NCBI RefSeq assembly: GCF_910592395.1
Contig: NC_088309.1
Span: forward strand, 26,660,599-26,724,598
Reading direction: 5' to 3'
Length of the DNA stretch: 64,000 bases
Source of the DNA: Lineus longissimus
Taxonomy: Eukaryota; Nemertea; Pilidiophora; Heteronemertea; Lineidae
A program made the position numbers and the translations under genes. Positions 62,422 to 64,000 of this stretch are shown piece after piece (the stretch's first letter is position 1; every line of letters starts with the position of its first letter). The notes beneath the pieces are model-generated. The model saw only the letters and a list, made by a program, of their open reading frames with translations, did not search any database and was not told where the DNA came from.

Positions 62422-64000
62422 ACATGTACTTAGATTTCACCAATAAATAGTTGCCTTAGTCATGTTAGTCTATATGTATGCACAGTGTGCAATGCTGGTA
62501 CATAATGGTATCATTGTGTAGCTATTCTCATGATGTCTTCCCATTTCCATTCAACAGCCCTGATGACTATTTTTTTGTCAGAGGAAGAATCTAAAAGAGA
62601 GACACTTGACAGGAAAACAGTTGATTGCCCTCGTAATAACGCTTAAATCTAAATCATATCTCAAGTAGGATCTGAAGCCGCAATTTGATAAGAGCAAGAC
62701 CCTGAACTCAGTTTATGCCAGTCCAGCCTTTATATCACTTCCTGCCATCATGATATCTTCATACTGCCATCAAGCATAAGAGGATATTGTCCGCAGAATC
62801 AACGAAAGGTGCAAACATCACTCTGTGTACTTTGGGATTGCACGGATGTAATTTGCCAGTATGAGTATGTGAAAGTTATCTTATTGAGTACCTACATTCA
62901 TCTAAGCCATTTGACACACTCACTTTGACTGATATGACATCGGCATGATCGTGGAGATTGATACGACACAAATATATACTCTGTGTCTAGCGCAGGAGGA
63001 AAGTAGAAAGGTAATGGGGTCCTTGGTTGTCGTCTCGTTTTTATGTTAGCCTTAAAAGCCGGGGGAGTAGTCTTCAGTTTCGAGGGAACTTCGGTCAGTC
63101 TGGTGAGATTTGGTCATTGACAAAGCTGCCCAGTTGTCTAGATGATCACGACGGCTTTTTACATGATTTAGTCTACAGGACTACCAGGACTTAGTTTACT
63201 GTAAAGTTATTATTTACTTCATTTTCTTTCTGCCAGTTATTGGCTATGTCTCCCTCGTCTTTTATTCCTGTGAAAGCCACAGAAACCTTTTCAAGTCTGA
63301 AGGGCATTGTTAAAAGTGAACAAGACTAATAATATAGCCTTGTAAAGTACTGACTGGTCACTTGAAACAAGCTAATATAACGATTGACTCAGTCATCTGG
63401 ACTACTCTATATCGCTTGTTACCAAAGTCATACCCGTTGGTTGCAATATCGTATAACGGGGTTTGAACAAAGGCTTGTGACGGTTGTAAAATAATAGCAA
63501 TGCGACACTGTATCTGCGCTTAGAAGGACTTCCGATGAAAGGAATCGGCTATCAATAATATGCCACTCTATGCCAAATATGACTTCATCAAATTAGATTG
63601 CTCTCCACACGGGACATACATACCAGATATTATTGACGTTAATGTTTATGTTATTACAAACCGATGACGGAATGGTTGCAAACTGCGTTGTCTTAGAAAT
63701 ATATTGTTTAAGAGGTTTGTTTGAAGTACTATTCAACGTAATGAACTTTACCCTGTCTGCTCCAGTCCATAATGTAAATATCTCATATAGTGCATCGTTG
63801 GCTGTTAAACATGTTGTTACTTATCAATGGATATATATGTCCACGTGCTGTATATACGTTTCTTATCATCTAGTTAAAGTTGGAGGGAAAATATGGCCAA
63901 GAACCTTCCCCGTTAGGAGATTAGTTTAACATCTGGGCATTATTTGACAGTGACAACGTGGAAGTCATGCAGTGTAACCTTCACCTAGACCTGTTGTAGT
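62422..64000. other. Non-coding stretch to window edge
   Basis: No recognised gene or repeat. A plus frame at 63633-63929 (98 codons from a TTG codon; first ATG at 63642) is rich in Val, Tyr and Cys and looks like a chance frame in T-rich DNA. Confidence 0.5.

Overview
This window looks like AT-rich nuclear DNA from an animal, most likely a marine invertebrate. I cannot name the phylum. The main evidence is a long-ORF non-LTR retrotransposon of the Jockey/CR1/L2 type with a poly(A) tail, a small TA-flanked inverted-repeat element, a 1.1-kb minisatellite, and intron-like spacing between possible exons. There is no sign of bacterial operons, ribosome binding sites or CRISPR arrays.

The layout is gene-poor. 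From 1 to about 40.9 kb the sequence is mostly intergenic or intronic. It holds a MITE-like element (5633-5806), a CGT microsatellite (8394-8422), a possible two-exon gene for a small three-helix membrane protein (9191-10153), a hydrophilic exon-like frame broken by one stop (14199-14466), a three-copy 66-bp repeat (15796-15993), a poly-C tract (18951-18964), a tRNA-like fragment (19425-19497), a small membrane-protein frame (22653-22892), a compact foldable segment (30927-30982) and a 21-bp minisatellite (33955-34095).

The only unmistakable protein-coding sequence is the retrotransposon at about 40.99-43.60 kb. It is 5'-truncated inside the endonuclease domain and carries reverse transcriptase broken by a roughly 5-nt deletion next to the catalytic YLDFAKAFD motif. 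It ends with AATAAATAAA and a poly(A) tail.

From 43.6 to 57.5 kb there are short direct and inverted repeats and a few weak coding candidates, the best being a 70-codon frame at 54435-54647. At 57508-58632 there is a 45-unit, 25-bp minisatellite with no length changes between units and clear higher-order structure. The rest, to 64 kb, is single-copy-looking DNA with one region open on both strands near 62.2-62.4 kb.

Most other open frames of 60-130 codons have no support beyond being open, which is expected by chance in 64 kb of this composition, so they are not listed as genes. All host-gene calls here are low confidence because they rest on reading frames, splice-like sites and composition only.
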